Source: Rhodospirillales bacterium (lineage in GTDB: Bacteria; Pseudomonadota; Alphaproteobacteria; Rhodospirillales; Shumkoniaceae). Taken from it: a stretch of 64,000 nt of DNA. The stretch covers positions 62,001 to 126,000 of the forward strand of contig JANQJG010000177.1 of NCBI GenBank assembly GCA_028281785.1, in the 5' to 3' direction. Below the pieces are notes generated by a model. It had not been told where the DNA came from. It made no database searches and was given only the letters and a program-made list of their open reading frames with translations. The translations under genes were made by a program, and so were the position numbers. Shown one piece after another: positions 26,348 to 35,888 of the stretch; within the stretch, counting starts at the first letter, position 1; each line of letters opens with the position of its first letter.

Positions 26348-26833
26348 TCAGCACCTCGGACAGACCCCCTTGACCTCGATGACGCAGGTATGGGGACGAA
26401 AGCCCATCTCGCGCGCCGAGCGCATGACCTCGGCCTCCGCACGCTCGCTCTTGAGTTCGGCCACGGCGCCGCAATGAGCACAGACGAAAAACTCGGCGAC
26501 ATGCGGCTTGTCGGGATAACGGCAGGCCGCGAACGCGTTGAGACTCTCGATGCGATGGACCAGGCCCTGGGTGAGAAGGAAGTCGAGGGCACGATAGACG
26601 GTCGGCGGCGCCGCCCCTCGGTGTTCCTGCTTCAGGGCCTCCAAAATGTCATAAGCCCCGACCGGTCTGTATTCTCGCCAAACCAACTCCAGCACCCGAC
26701 GCCGAATGGGCGTGAGGCGGACGCCACGATCGCGGCAGAGAGCCGCCGCCTTATCGAGCGCCTGACGGACGACCTGACTGGGCGGTTGCCCCTCCCGAAA
26801 AAAAACCTCCGTGTGGTCGAATATCTCTTGCAC
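26348..26833 (-). CDS. zur: Fur-family regulator, Zur-like
   Basis: Zinc- or metal-responsive repressor. The winged-helix region is RLTPIRRRVLELVWREYRPVGAYDILEAL; the structural zinc site is formed by CAHCG and a terminal VCPRC, and HVAEFFVCAHC is typical of Zur. The 161-residue form uses the GTG at 26833 (VQEIFDH), preceded by GGAGGC and a G run; an in-frame ATG at 26926 would make 192 residues. No znuABC is adjacent. Zur rather than Fur is favoured by the C-terminus. Confidence 0.8.
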   Translation of the reverse strand: MQEIFDHTEVFFREGQPPSQVVRQALDKAAALCRDRGVRLTPIRRRVLELVWREYRPVGAYDILEALKQEHRGAAPPTVYRALDFLLTQGLVHRIESLNAFAACRYPDKPHVAEFFVCAHCGAVAELKSERAEAEVMRSAREMGFRPHTCVIEVKGVCPRC

Positions 26834-27240
26834 CCCCCTTTGCCTCCCAAGAAAAGGAAAAACCGAGTGTTCCGGACGGCCAAAGCATTCGCCAACCTCC
26901 CCCGCCAAACCGACCTTCATGACCAAGTGCTAAGACCAGTTGACCCAACGGCGATGATTGGTGCGCCCCATATTTAACTGCCAGTATACGTGACCATGCA
27001 CCCGGAAACGCAGTGGAAAATGCGCCGCAGGAAACCGGCTACCCTGGTCGATCCCTGGGGAGGCCTTCGGCCGAACCCGAATGGCGTCGGTCAGGATGGT
27101 TCTATTCGGCCGGATAGTGCTCTAGCCTTGGTGAAAAGTCCGGGCTAGGGTATGGGCCTTGACAGACTTGGCCTGTCAGGGCGTAAGAGCCTGTTTGAGG
27201 AGGCCTGGGGGAACATCGAGACTATAGGGAGGGAGATAGC
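26834..27240. other. Intergenic region upstream of Zur-like gene and the exported protein
   Basis: No supported gene. The part nearest 26833 may encode an N-terminal extension of the Zur-like protein if ATG 26926 is used. A consensus Zur box was not found by eye. GGGAGGGAG near 27228 is the ribosome site of the next gene. Confidence 0.5.
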
Positions 27241-27675
27241 ATGCTTCTGAGGACCTTCGGACTTCTTGCTCTGATTGTCGCCATTTCCTTTGGTTCAGCG
27301 CAGTTGGCCCGCGCCCAATCGCAGGAGCCGATCCTCGATCTTGAACTCAACAGGGTTCAACAGGTGAGCGAGGCCTGCCAGTTCACGTTGGTCGTGCGAA
27401 ATCGGTCGCAGATTGACTTCTCCACGGTTATCGCGGACCTGGTATTTTTCGATCAGAATGGCGTCATCTCGAGCCGGCGATCCGTGGATCTGGGACGCAT
27501 CCGTCCGAGCAAGACCCAGGTCCTCGGATTTGCGTTGAAGGAAGTGGAGTGCATGAACCTCAGCCAGGTTCTGTTGAACGAGGTGCCGGAATGCCAGCAA
27601 ATGACGGCTGAGCAGATTGATTGCACTGCCTTGACGCGCGTCAGCTATCGAAGCGAGGTGGAGTTCGTCAAGTAG
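27241..27675 (+). CDS. Exported hypothetical protein, 144 aa
   Basis: A signal peptide (residues 1-25, ending ARAQ) is followed by a small beta-rich domain with LVVRNRSQIDFSTVIADLVFF. Four cysteines (positions about 47, 103, 117 and 127) could form two disulfides in the periplasm. Not recognised. An inverted repeat follows at 27702-27750. Confidence 0.75.
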   Translation: MLLRTFGLLALIVAISFGSAQLARAQSQEPILDLELNRVQQVSEACQFTLVVRNRSQIDFSTVIADLVFFDQNGVISSRRSVDLGRIRPSKTQVLGFALKEVECMNLSQVLLNEVPECQQMTAEQIDCTALTRVSYRSEVEFVK

Positions 27676-27701
27676 CCTCCGGCGCTCGTTCTACCCCGAT
27701 A

Positions 27702-27750
27702 GAACCCCTCCCCGGAGCGCGGAGACCCGCGTGGTCCATGGGAGGGGTTC
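27702..27750. terminator. Inverted repeat after the exported gene, possible terminator
   Basis: GAACCCCTCCC (27702-27712) pairs exactly with GGGAGGGGTTC (27740-27750), an eleven-pair stem with a 27-base arm containing a further hairpin. No T tract is present, so termination is possible but not proven; it lies between two convergent genes. Confidence 0.5.
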
Positions 27751-27811
27751 GCCGATCCGTGCTGCCGCGCGGTTGCGCGGCCTGGAAGCATGGCGGCGGG
27801 GGGGGCCGCCT

Positions 27812-28183
27812 CTATTCAGCCGGGACGAGCGCCTCGATCTCGACGGCCCTCTCGATCGCCCGCGTGATCGTCGCGGACACGCCGGTGCGAAGCGTCTGTA
27901 AGGTAATCTCGACGCCATTCTCGAAGCGAATGCCGTCGTGATACGGTCCCTGGTCGAGCCGCACGAAAGTCACTTCTTCCTCGCCGCTCACGCCGAAACG
28001 GCGCTGGACGTCTTCCGGAATTCCTTCGAGCCGAAGCTTGGTGTCCGGCTGCATGCACACCGCCGTGGTGCAGTCAGCGGGAGACGCCAGCCCGATGGAT
28101 CCCCGATCGAATCGATGAGTGACGTATTTCTCGCCGGTCTGGGCGGGACGGGTACGATAGGCTTCCAAAGAGTAGTCGCACAT
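27812..28183 (-). CDS. Conserved hypothetical protein, 123 aa
   Basis: The N-terminus MCDYSLEAYRTRPAQTGEKY resembles a conserved hypothetical family I recall from other alphaproteobacteria, with no known function. A Cys pair (CTTAVC) and FVRLDQGPYHDGIRFENG are visible. No signal or membrane segment. An ATG at 28195 is an alternative start (MEGIMCDY). It is convergent with the exported gene. Confidence 0.7.
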   Translation of the reverse strand: MCDYSLEAYRTRPAQTGEKYVTHRFDRGSIGLASPADCTTAVCMQPDTKLRLEGIPEDVQRRFGVSGEEEVTFVRLDQGPYHDGIRFENGVEITLQTLRTGVSATITRAIERAVEIEALVPAE

Positions 28184-28552
28184 GATGCCCTCCATAGTCG
28201 GATCTCAAGAACCGAACTCCTTGCAATTGGTTGGAGAGCGTGAGGGGTTCAATAAGAAAATAACGTCTAAAACATTGATTTTATGATAAAATATCTGCCC
28301 ACTAAGAATAAAAGCGCGAACTGCTACAAATCCAGGACACTTGTCTTTGCGGGAAGAAATGTCCCCCATATTTCAACTCCTGGTCTTCATCCCGCGGCTT
28401 CGCGGGCGATTATCCCTCTTGAGATGATAAAGTCCGGGGAAAGGGATAAGAGTTGACGGAGGTGGACATCGCCGCCAGATCCGAAGGCGGCTCGTAAACG
28501 TATTGGGTCCGTCATCAAGCGCCGACCATGGCGGAAAGCAGTGGGGGTTCTC
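28184..28552. other. Intergenic region, divergent promoters
   Basis: AT-rich around 28250-28310 (expected promoter area). A perfect hairpin, CCCGCGGCTTCGCGGG at 28391-28406, sits about 150 bases upstream of the acylase gene. No supported gene. Confidence 0.5.
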
Positions 28553-30838
28553 ATGCGCGCTCGGAAATCGGGGAAGTCACTGATCGCCTGGCTCGCATCG
28601 GGATGGGGCATTCTGGCCCTCCCTGGATGCGCGCTGTTTCAGCCGCTTCCCGAGCCGACGACGCTGGAGGATAGGCTTTCGGTCTTTCCCGCGGGCGAGC
28701 TTCCCATCGAGAAGCCGATCACTATCCATTGGGACCGGCATCAGATCCCCTTCATCGAAGCCGAAGATGATGGAGATTTGGCTTTCGCCATCGGCCTCGT
28801 GCACGCCCATTTGAGGCTTGGACAGATGGAGTTCATCCGACGGGTGGCCTCGGGTCGTCTCGCCGAGATGGCGGGGCCCCTCGCTACCGACATCGACCAC
28901 TCCCTGCGAGTTCTGGATTTCAGCCGGGCCGTACCGGCGAGCGAGCAGGCGCTGCCCGAGGAGACCCGGATGTGGTTGCAGCGTTATGTCGATGGCGTCA
29001 ACTACTATCAGGCCCAGGTCGACCCGCTTCCCCATGAGTTCGCCGTTCTCGGGCTCGAACGCGAGCCCTGGAGCATCGCCGACGTGCTGACGATCGGCCG
29101 CCTTGCGTCAACGGACTTCAACTGGGTCGCCATCTTTCCTCTTCTAAAATTGAGGAAAAGGCCGGACTGGCCGGAGATCTGGCAGCGCGTCCTCAAGGAC
29201 GGGCAGGCCTCAGTCACCAGCTTCAACGGCGACGACATCGGCGACCCGCTACCCAGTCTGCTCCTCGGATCGAGTCGTACCGGCAGCAACTCCTTCGCCG
29301 TCTCGGCCAGGAAGAGCGCCAGCGGCGGTGCCTTGATGGCCAACGATCCCCATGTCGGGCTGTCCGTGCCCAATGTCTGGCTCATCGTCGGCTACAAATC
29401 GCCTTCCCATCACGCCGTGGGCCTGATGATTCCGGGTGTGCCGCTCATCACCATCGGCCGCAATCCCGAGATCGCCTGGGGAGGGACCAATCTTCGCGCC
29501 GCCAGCAGCGATCTGGTCGACGTCTCCAATATACCCACCGATCAGATTCGGTCGCGCGATGAGACCGTTCGTGTCCGCTGGTGGTTCGGCCGGGACATCA
29601 CGGTGCGAGAGACCGAGTTCGGCCCCGTAATCTCCGACGCGCCCCTCGTCAACGGCGTCGACGGCGAGGCCTTTGCCCTCAAATGGACCGGCCACGAGCC
29701 GAGCGACGAGTCCACGGCCTTGCTTCGCGCGAGCAAAGCCAAGGACTGGGAGTCCTTTCGTGAGGCTTTCGCAACCCACGCCGTACCCGGGCTCAACATG
29801 CTTTACGCCGACCAGGCCGGCAACATCGGCCAGTTGATCGCGGTGAAGGTGCCCGACCGCGAAAACGGCCCCCCTCCGGACCTGCTGCGCCCGCCCGAGG
29901 CCGCGAGGGACTCCTGGCAAAGCTTCACGGCCAGCACGGAGCTGCCCTACGCCTTCAATCCGGAGCGCGGCTATCTCGCATCGGCCAACAACCGCCCCGC
30001 CCGGACCGATGTTCCGCTTGGGCTGTTCTTCGCCCCGGACGATCGCGTCGAGCGCATCTCCGAATTGCTGGAGGGCCAGGACGGGCTGACCTGGCGGGAC
30101 CTCGCGCGCATCCAGCAGGACGTTTATCAGGAATCGGCGGATGAGCTGAGGCGGACCTTGCTTGCCGCCGTGGACGGCCGCGCGCTCACGCAAGAGGCCG
30201 AACGGATACGCGATCTCATCCGGGCCTGGGATGGCGCGTACCGGATCGACTCGCGGGGCGCCGTGGCGTTTGAGCTCTTTCTCAACGCCTTCGTCCCGGC
30301 CTTCTACGGAAATGTCGAGGATGGTCAAGAGGCGAGCATCGTCCCGCAGCTTCGCGGCGCCCGCAGCCTGCTCCGCGAGGATATCGAGGCCGCCGACAAG
30401 GAACGCCTAGCCGATGCCGTGGTGGCCGCCCTCTCGGCCTCGGCTCCCGACATCGACAAGTTCGCCGAGTGGGGCGATTTCCACCGCCTTCACGTCGCCC
30501 ATCCCATGGGCATGGCGCCACTCATCGGCGGCCGCTATCGCTTTGGCGAGTACCCGGTGTCGGGGAGCAACGACACGCTGATGAAGTCCGCCCACGCCAT
30601 CACCGGCGAGCGCCACGCGGCCCGCTATGGGACCAATTCGCGGCATATCTCCGACATGTCCGATTCCGACGAGAACTATTTCGTGCTGCTCGGCGGCCAG
30701 GACGGCTGGCTCAACAGCGCCAACTTCCTGGATCAGCTGCCGCTGTGGCGCAACGGCGAGTATGTCCGCGTGCCCTTGCGGCCGGAAACCGTGCGTGAGG
30801 CCTTTCCACACAAGACCCAACTCGACCCGGCCGGGTAA
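28553..30838 (+). CDS. Penicillin acylase-family lipoprotein
   Basis: Ntn-hydrolase that cleaves amides such as acyl-homoserine lactones or beta-lactam side chains. The 761-residue precursor has a lipobox (LALPGC, C26) and a mature N-terminal alpha chain, then the autoproteolysis site at S245 in RTGSNSFAVSA, which becomes the catalytic N-terminal serine of the beta chain. Family motifs GGALMANDPHVGLSVPNVWL and AWGGTNLRAASSDLVDV support this. The natural substrate is unknown. The ATG at 28553 follows GGGGG; GTG at 28541 is in frame. Confidence 0.9.
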   Translation: MRARKSGKSLIAWLASGWGILALPGCALFQPLPEPTTLEDRLSVFPAGELPIEKPITIHWDRHQIPFIEAEDDGDLAFAIGLVHAHLRLGQMEFIRRVASGRLAEMAGPLATDIDHSLRVLDFSRAVPASEQALPEETRMWLQRYVDGVNYYQAQVDPLPHEFAVLGLEREPWSIADVLTIGRLASTDFNWVAIFPLLKLRKRPDWPEIWQRVLKDGQASVTSFNGDDIGDPLPSLLLGSSRTGSNSFAVSARKSASGGALMANDPHVGLSVPNVWLIVGYKSPSHHAVGLMIPGVPLITIGRNPEIAWGGTNLRAASSDLVDVSNIPTDQIRSRDETVRVRWWFGRDITVRETEFGPVISDAPLVNGVDGEAFALKWTGHEPSDESTALLRASKAKDWESFREAFATHAVPGLNMLYADQAGNIGQLIAVKVPDRENGPPPDLLRPPEAARDSWQSFTASTELPYAFNPERGYLASANNRPARTDVPLGLFFAPDDRVERISELLEGQDGLTWRDLARIQQDVYQESADELRRTLLAAVDGRALTQEAERIRDLIRAWDGAYRIDSRGAVAFELFLNAFVPAFYGNVEDGQEASIVPQLRGARSLLREDIEAADKERLADAVVAALSASAPDIDKFAEWGDFHRLHVAHPMGMAPLIGGRYRFGEYPVSGSNDTLMKSAHAITGERHAARYGTNSRHISDMSDSDENYFVLLGGQDGWLNSANFLDQLPLWRNGEYVRVPLRPETVREAFPHKTQLDPAG

Positions 30839-30847
30839 GCCGGCGGT

Positions 30848-31684
30848 TTATATCGCCAGGTTGTCGATCAGCCGCGCGCGGCCGAGCCAGGCCGCGGCAA
30901 GCACCCGCGATGGATTCGAGGCATCTGCGATAGGCTTGAACGTCGCCGCGTCACGTGCCTCGACATAATCGACCTTCTGGAACCCCGCCTCCAGAATCCG
31001 CCCGGTCGCCTCCTTGCAGGCCGCGGCCGGGTCGCCGCCGGCCCTCACCTCCTCCGCGACCTGGATCAAGGCGCGGTGAAGCGCCGGCGCGATGGCCCGC
31101 TCGCCGGGTGTCAGATACGCGTTGCGGGAAGACAGCGCGAGCCCGTCCGCCTCGCGGACCGTCGGTCCGCTGCGGATCGTGACCGGGATGTCGAGATCGG
31201 CGGTCATGCGGCGGATGACAAGCAACTGCTGATAGTCCTTCTCCCCGAAAAAAGCCGCGTCTGGCAGGGCCTGCAAAAGCAGCTTGGCGACCACCGTCGC
31301 CACGCCGGTGAAGAAGTCCGGCCGGTGCGTACCTTCGAGTTCGTCCCCGAGGCCGGGAACCGAGACTCGGGTCGCCGCGCCGGGCGGATACATCTCCTCG
31401 GCCGTCGGCGCGAAGAGCAGATGTGCGCCAAGCTTCGACACCTTCTCCATGTCGCTCGCTTCGTCGCGCGGATAAGTGGAGAGATCCTCGCCCGGGCCAA
31501 ATTGGCGCGGATTGACAAAGAGCGTTACGCAGGTCCGGTTGGTCTCGGCCAAGGACTGGCGGACCAGCGAGAGATGTCCCTCATGCAGCGCGCCCATGGT
31601 CGGCACCAGACCGACGCCATGGCCATGGCCTCGCCAATCCCCGATACGCGCCCGCAAATCGCCGACGGTGCGAACGACGTCCAT
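30848..31684 (-). CDS. panC: Pantothenate synthetase
   Basis: Joins pantoate and beta-alanine using ATP to form pantothenate, the precursor of coenzyme A. The 278-residue protein has VGLVPTMGALHEGH, FVNPRQFGPGEDL, FFGEKDYQQLLVI and ALSSRNAYL, all PanC signatures. It starts 22 bases after the panB stop (ATG 31684, with CGGGGA upstream; ATG 31702 is in frame). It forms a panB-panC operon. Confidence 0.95.
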   Translation of the reverse strand: MDVVRTVGDLRARIGDWRGHGHGVGLVPTMGALHEGHLSLVRQSLAETNRTCVTLFVNPRQFGPGEDLSTYPRDEASDMEKVSKLGAHLLFAPTAEEMYPPGAATRVSVPGLGDELEGTHRPDFFTGVATVVAKLLLQALPDAAFFGEKDYQQLLVIRRMTADLDIPVTIRSGPTVREADGLALSSRNAYLTPGERAIAPALHRALIQVAEEVRAGGDPAAACKEATGRILEAGFQKVDYVEARDAATFKPIADASNPSRVLAAAWLGRARLIDNLAI

Positions 31685-31706
31685 GGTCTTTTTCCCCGAC
31701 ATGGCG

Positions 31707-32528
31707 TCAAGGCTTGGCTGTGTACAGGTTTTCGGGGCCGGGGAACCGCCGCGCCCGAACATCCTCGGCATAGGCGGCGGCGGCCTTCGAAACGTCCACG
31801 CCAAGCTCGGCATAACGCTTCACGAAACGCGGTTTGAAATCGGCGAACAGGCCGACGAGGTCGTCGGTGACCAGGATCTGTCCGTCGCAGGCCGCCGAAG
31901 CACCGATGCCGATGGTGGGGATAGAGATCGCCTCGGTGATCTCGCGGGCGAGCGGTTCGACCGTGCCCTCGACGACCACGGCGAAAGCGCCGGCCTGGGC
32001 CACCGCCCGGGCATCTTCAAGCAGCCGCGCCGCCTCCGTCTCCTCCCGTCCATGGGCGCGATAGCCGCCGTCCGCGTGCAGGGACTGCGGCGTCAGGCCG
32101 ATATGGCCCATCACCGGGATTCCGCGGCCGACCAGGAAGGCGATGGTCTCGGCCATCTCCACGCCGCCCTCCAGCTTGACCGCCTGGCAGCCGGTCTCCG
32201 CCATCACCCGGGCACCAGCGCGATACGCGACCTGCGGCGACTCCTTGTAGCTGCCGAAGGGGAGGTCGACCACCACGCAGGCATGCCCGACGCCGCGCAT
32301 GACCGCCGCTCCGTGCGCGATCATCATGTCCAGGGTCACCCCCAGCGTCGTCTTCATGCCATAGACGACCATGCCCAAGGAGTCCCCGACCAGAAGAAGA
32401 TCAACATGCGGGTCGAGGAATCGCGCCATCGGCGTCGTATAGGCGGTCAGGCAGACGATAGGCTCGCCCCCCTTGCGGGCCCGGACATCCGGGACCGTGA
32501 CGCCGCGTCGCGCGCCTTGTGTGCTCAC
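31707..32528 (-). CDS. panB: 3-Methyl-2-oxobutanoate hydroxymethyltransferase
   Basis: Transfers a hydroxymethyl group to 2-oxoisovalerate to form ketopantoate in pantothenate synthesis. The 273-residue protein has the Mg-binding and substrate motifs [31 protein letters not shown] and [11 protein letters not shown]. The start is GTG at 32528, supported by GGAAGG seven bases upstream. It is followed by panC and is divergent from the gamma-glutamyltranspeptidase gene. Confidence 0.95.
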   Translation of the reverse strand: MSTQGARRGVTVPDVRARKGGEPIVCLTAYTTPMARFLDPHVDLLLVGDSLGMVVYGMKTTLGVTLDMMIAHGAAVMRGVGHACVVVDLPFGSYKESPQVAYRAGARVMAETGCQAVKLEGGVEMAETIAFLVGRGIPVMGHIGLTPQSLHADGGYRAHGREETEAARLLEDARAVAQAGAFAVVVEGTVEPLAREITEAISIPTIGIGASAACDGQILVTDDLVGLFADFKPRFVKRYAELGVDVSKAAAAYAEDVRARRFPGPENLYTAKP

Positions 32529-32835
32529 TGTCTTTCCTTCCACATTTTGGATATGGGCCCGTGTTCTCCGGGACGGCTGCGGCGGCGGTCGCCGCGGGCC
32601 GTGGCGCGTGGCGTCTTGGCCAGCCACGGTCGGCTCCCGGCCAGCCGTTGCGCCGCCGAACTATAGGCTCCGCGTAGCGCCCTCGCAAACCCTTCGTTTA
32701 GTCCGTGACGCCAAAGACAATTCCTTGCATTATGACAATAGTGGGAAACCCGGGGTGCGATGCCCCTCAGTATCGTGGAACGGGATGATGGGAGACTCTT
32801 TCGGCGTCCTCACGCGGGACTCGCTTGGATTGTCT
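32529..32835. other. Divergent intergenic region between panB and ggt
   Basis: No gene is supported. It must hold promoters for both flanking genes. An in-frame upstream ATG of ggt at 32785 would shorten it. Confidence 0.5.
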
Positions 32836-34677
32836 ATGCGGGCGATTCTGGCCGGTGTCCTCTTGTTCGTCGCGACGGGATGCGCGCAGCCGCCGGCCAC
32901 GTCTGACGCTTCAACCGCCGCCGAACCGGCGGCCACCGGAGAAGCCGCCGCCGCGGAGGGGACCGAGGTCCCGGCCGACGCGGCCACCATGACCGAGGTT
33001 CCCGCGGCTCCCGAGCCCGACCCCGGCCCGCCACCGACCGAGAAGGCGCTTGCCAAGGCCGAGCGCTTCATGATCTCCAGCGCCAACCCCTTCGCCACCG
33101 AGGCCGGCCGCGCCGTCCTTCGGCAAGGGGGTAGCGCCGTCGACGCGGCAATCGCCGCCCAGATGATGCTGAACCTCGTGGAACCGCAGTCCTCGGGCAT
33201 CGGCGGCGGCGCCTTCATGCTGTACTACGACGCGGCCTCGGGCACGACCACCGTCTATGACGGCCGCGAAACCGCGCCGGCGGAGGCGACGCCGGACATG
33301 TTCCTCAACCCGGACGGCGAGCCGAAGAAATTCTTCGAGGCCGTCGTCGGCGGCCTTTCGGTCGGTGTCCCGGGTCTTCTGCGTATGCTCGAGGCGGCCC
33401 ACCGGGATTACGGGCGCCTGCCCTGGCACCAGCTTTTCGAGCCGACGATCGAGTTGGCGGAGAAGGGGTTCCCGGTTTCGGAACGGCTGCACCGAATGAT
33501 CTCGGAGGACAAGTACCTCAAGCGCTTCCCGGCCACCGAGGCCTATTTCCACGACGAGGCCGGCAACCCCCGGGCCATCGGCGACATCCTCGCCAACCCG
33601 CTGTTCGCCGATACCTTGAAGCAGATCGCCAGCGGCGGCGCCGACGCCTTCTACAAGGGTCCGATCGCCCGCGATCTGGTATGGGCCGTGCGCAGCGCCT
33701 GGCCCAACCCCGGACGGCTGACGGAGACCGATCTCTCCGGCTATGAGGCCAAGACGCGCGAGCCGGTCTGCCTGCTCTATCGCGCGTGGATGGTCTGCGG
33801 CATGCCACCGCCATCCTCGGGCGGCATCACCACCCTGCAGATCCTCGGCATCCTCCAGACCTTCGAGCTCGCCAACCTTGAGCCGGGCTCGCTGGAGGCC
33901 GTGCATCTCGTCGCCGAGGCGAGCCGGCTCGCCTTCGCCGACCGCAACACCTACATCGCCGATCCGGACTTCATCCCGGTTCCGACCGAAGGCATGCTCG
34001 ATCCGGGTTATCTTGCTCTGCGGGCCCAGGAGATCGCTCCCGACGCCATCATCAGCCCGGCCTTTCCGGGCATGCCGGGACCGTCCGGCCAGACCGGATT
34101 CGCTCCCGACACCTCGCAGGGCGGGCTCTCGACCACCCATATCAGCGTGGTCGACACCGATGGCAACGCGGTGTCCATGACCAGCAGTATCGAAAGCGCC
34201 TTCGGATCGCGGCTCATGGTACGCGGGTTTCTTCTCAACAATCAGCTCACCGATTTCTCCTTCAGGCCGGAGAAGGACGGCGCCCCCATCGCAAACCGCG
34301 TGGCCGCCGGCAAACGGCCGCGAAGCTCCATGGCGCCGACCCTGGTCTTTCGTGGCGACGGTAAGCTCGAGATGGCTGTGGGATCGCCCGGCGGCTCGCG
34401 CATCATCGGCTATGTCGCGAAAACCCTGATTGCCACGCTCGACTGGGACATGGACATCCAGGCCGCGATCGAGATGGGCCACTTCGTCAACCGCAACGGC
34501 CCGACCGACCTCGAGGAGGACACCGACATCGCCAGGCTGAAATCGGCGCTCGAGGCACTGGGACATGAAGTCAACATCCGGGAGCTGACCAGCGGTCTCC
34601 ATGGCATTCGGGTCACGGAAGACGGGTTGACCGGCGGCGCCGATATCCGCCGCGCGGGCGTGGCGCTCGGCGATTGA
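32836..34677 (+). CDS. ggt: Gamma-glutamyltranspeptidase lipoprotein
   Basis: Cleaves gamma-glutamyl bonds of glutathione in the periplasm or outer membrane. The 613-residue precursor has a lipobox (LFVATGC), an Ala/Pro/Glu-rich linker (about residues 20-70), the large chain, and the autocleavage threonine T433 in GGLSTTHISVVDTDGNAV, which starts the small subunit. GIGGGAFMLYYD and GSPGGSRIIGYV are family motifs. The start at 32836 lacks a strong ribosome site; ATG at 32785 is in frame. It overlaps the methyltransferase start by four bases. Confidence 0.9.
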   Translation: MRAILAGVLLFVATGCAQPPATSDASTAAEPAATGEAAAAEGTEVPADAATMTEVPAAPEPDPGPPPTEKALAKAERFMISSANPFATEAGRAVLRQGGSAVDAAIAAQMMLNLVEPQSSGIGGGAFMLYYDAASGTTTVYDGRETAPAEATPDMFLNPDGEPKKFFEAVVGGLSVGVPGLLRMLEAAHRDYGRLPWHQLFEPTIELAEKGFPVSERLHRMISEDKYLKRFPATEAYFHDEAGNPRAIGDILANPLFADTLKQIASGGADAFYKGPIARDLVWAVRSAWPNPGRLTETDLSGYEAKTREPVCLLYRAWMVCGMPPPSSGGITTLQILGILQTFELANLEPGSLEAVHLVAEASRLAFADRNTYIADPDFIPVPTEGMLDPGYLALRAQEIAPDAIISPAFPGMPGPSGQTGFAPDTSQGGLSTTHISVVDTDGNAVSMTSSIESAFGSRLMVRGFLLNNQLTDFSFRPEKDGAPIANRVAAGKRPRSSMAPTLVFRGDGKLEMAVGSPGGSRIIGYVAKTLIATLDWDMDIQAAIEMGHFVNRNGPTDLEEDTDIARLKSALEALGHEVNIRELTSGLHGIRVTEDGLTGGADIRRAGVALGD

Positions 34678-35870
34678 ACGCCTCCTCCGATCTCCCGCGA
34701 GTCTTTGTCCTGGCCGGCCGCGACAGGCGAGTCGTACGCGGCCACCCCTGGACCTATGCCAACGAGATCCGCATGGACGCCGAGACCAAGGCCCTGCCGC
34801 CGGGCAGCACGGCCACGCTCCACCGGGTCGACGGCAAACCCCTTGGCGTCGGCAGCTTCAATCCGCGCAGCCTGATCGCGTTTCGGGTCTTCGACGCCGA
34901 CGCGGCCATGCCTCTTGATAGGCGCTTCTTCGCGAGCCGATTAAGGCGCGCCCTGGCGCTGCGCGAGCGTCTGTTTACCGAGCCCTATTATCGTCTCGTG
35001 CATGCCGAGGGGGATGGGCTGCCCGGGCTGGTCGTCGACCGCTTCGGCGAGGTTGCCGTGGTTCAGTCGAGCACCGCGGGCATGGACGCCCTTCTGGACC
35101 ACCTCCTCGGGGCCATGGAGGAAGTGCTGGCGCCCTCCACCATCGTCCTCCGCAATGACGGCCGCGGGCGCGCCCTCGAAGGCCTCGATGCGCGGGTCGA
35201 CGTCGCAAAGGGACGGGTTGGCGGCCCCCTGGTGGTACGCGAAGGCGGGCTCGATTTCCTCGCCGATCCCCTCGGGGGGCAGAAGACGGGCTGGTTCTTC
35301 GACCAGCGCGACAATCGGGGCTTTCTGGCCCCGCTCGCCCGCGATACACGCATGCTGGACGCCTATTGCCATACCGGCGCCTTCGCCCTCCGCGCCGCGG
35401 CGGCCGGCGCCAGATCCGTGCTCGGTCTCGACGGGTCGGGCGCGGCCCTTGCCCTCGCCCGGGAATCGGCTGCCCGGAATGGCCTGGACGCCGTCTGCGA
35501 CTTCCGCGAAGCCGAGATCTTCGAAGAATTGGCACGGTTGGACGAGACGGGTGAGAGATTCGGTGTGGTCGCCGCCGACCCGCCGGCTTTCGTGAAATCC
35601 CGCAAGGAGTTGAAATCGGGACTCAAGGGCTACCGCAAGCTGGCCCGGCTCGCGGCCCGTCTGGTCGAGCCCGGCGGGCTGCTGTTTTTGGCCTCCTGCT
35701 CCCATAATGTCGCGATGCCCGACTTCCTGTCGGAAACGACGATCGGCATCGGCCGGGCGGGCCGTTCGGGGCGCGTCCTGCGGGCCGCCGGCGCGGCCGC
35801 CGATCACCCGGTCCATCCTGCGCTTCCGGAAACCGCCTATCTCAAGGCGCTCGTGCTCCAGCTCGACTGA
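34674..35870 (+). CDS. RlmI-like class I SAM-dependent rRNA methyltransferase with PUA domain
   Basis: Likely 23S rRNA cytosine-5 methyltransferase. The 398-residue protein has an N-terminal PUA-like domain (about residues 1-75), a central RlmI domain, then a SAM-binding motif MLDAYCHTGAFALRAAAAGA and catalytic motifs VAADPPAFVKSRKE and FLASCSHNV. The TTG start at 34674 overlaps the ggt stop as TTGA; no ATG occurs before the PUA homology. Assignment by analogy to E. coli RlmI. Confidence 0.85.
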   Translation: MNASSDLPRVFVLAGRDRRVVRGHPWTYANEIRMDAETKALPPGSTATLHRVDGKPLGVGSFNPRSLIAFRVFDADAAMPLDRRFFASRLRRALALRERLFTEPYYRLVHAEGDGLPGLVVDRFGEVAVVQSSTAGMDALLDHLLGAMEEVLAPSTIVLRNDGRGRALEGLDARVDVAKGRVGGPLVVREGGLDFLADPLGGQKTGWFFDQRDNRGFLAPLARDTRMLDAYCHTGAFALRAAAAGARSVLGLDGSGAALALARESAARNGLDAVCDFREAEIFEELARLDETGERFGVVAADPPAFVKSRKELKSGLKGYRKLARLAARLVEPGGLLFLASCSHNVAMPDFLSETTIGIGRAGRSGRVLRAAGAAADHPVHPALPETAYLKALVLQLD

Positions 35871-35888
35871 GCTGTCGTGATTCCCCGC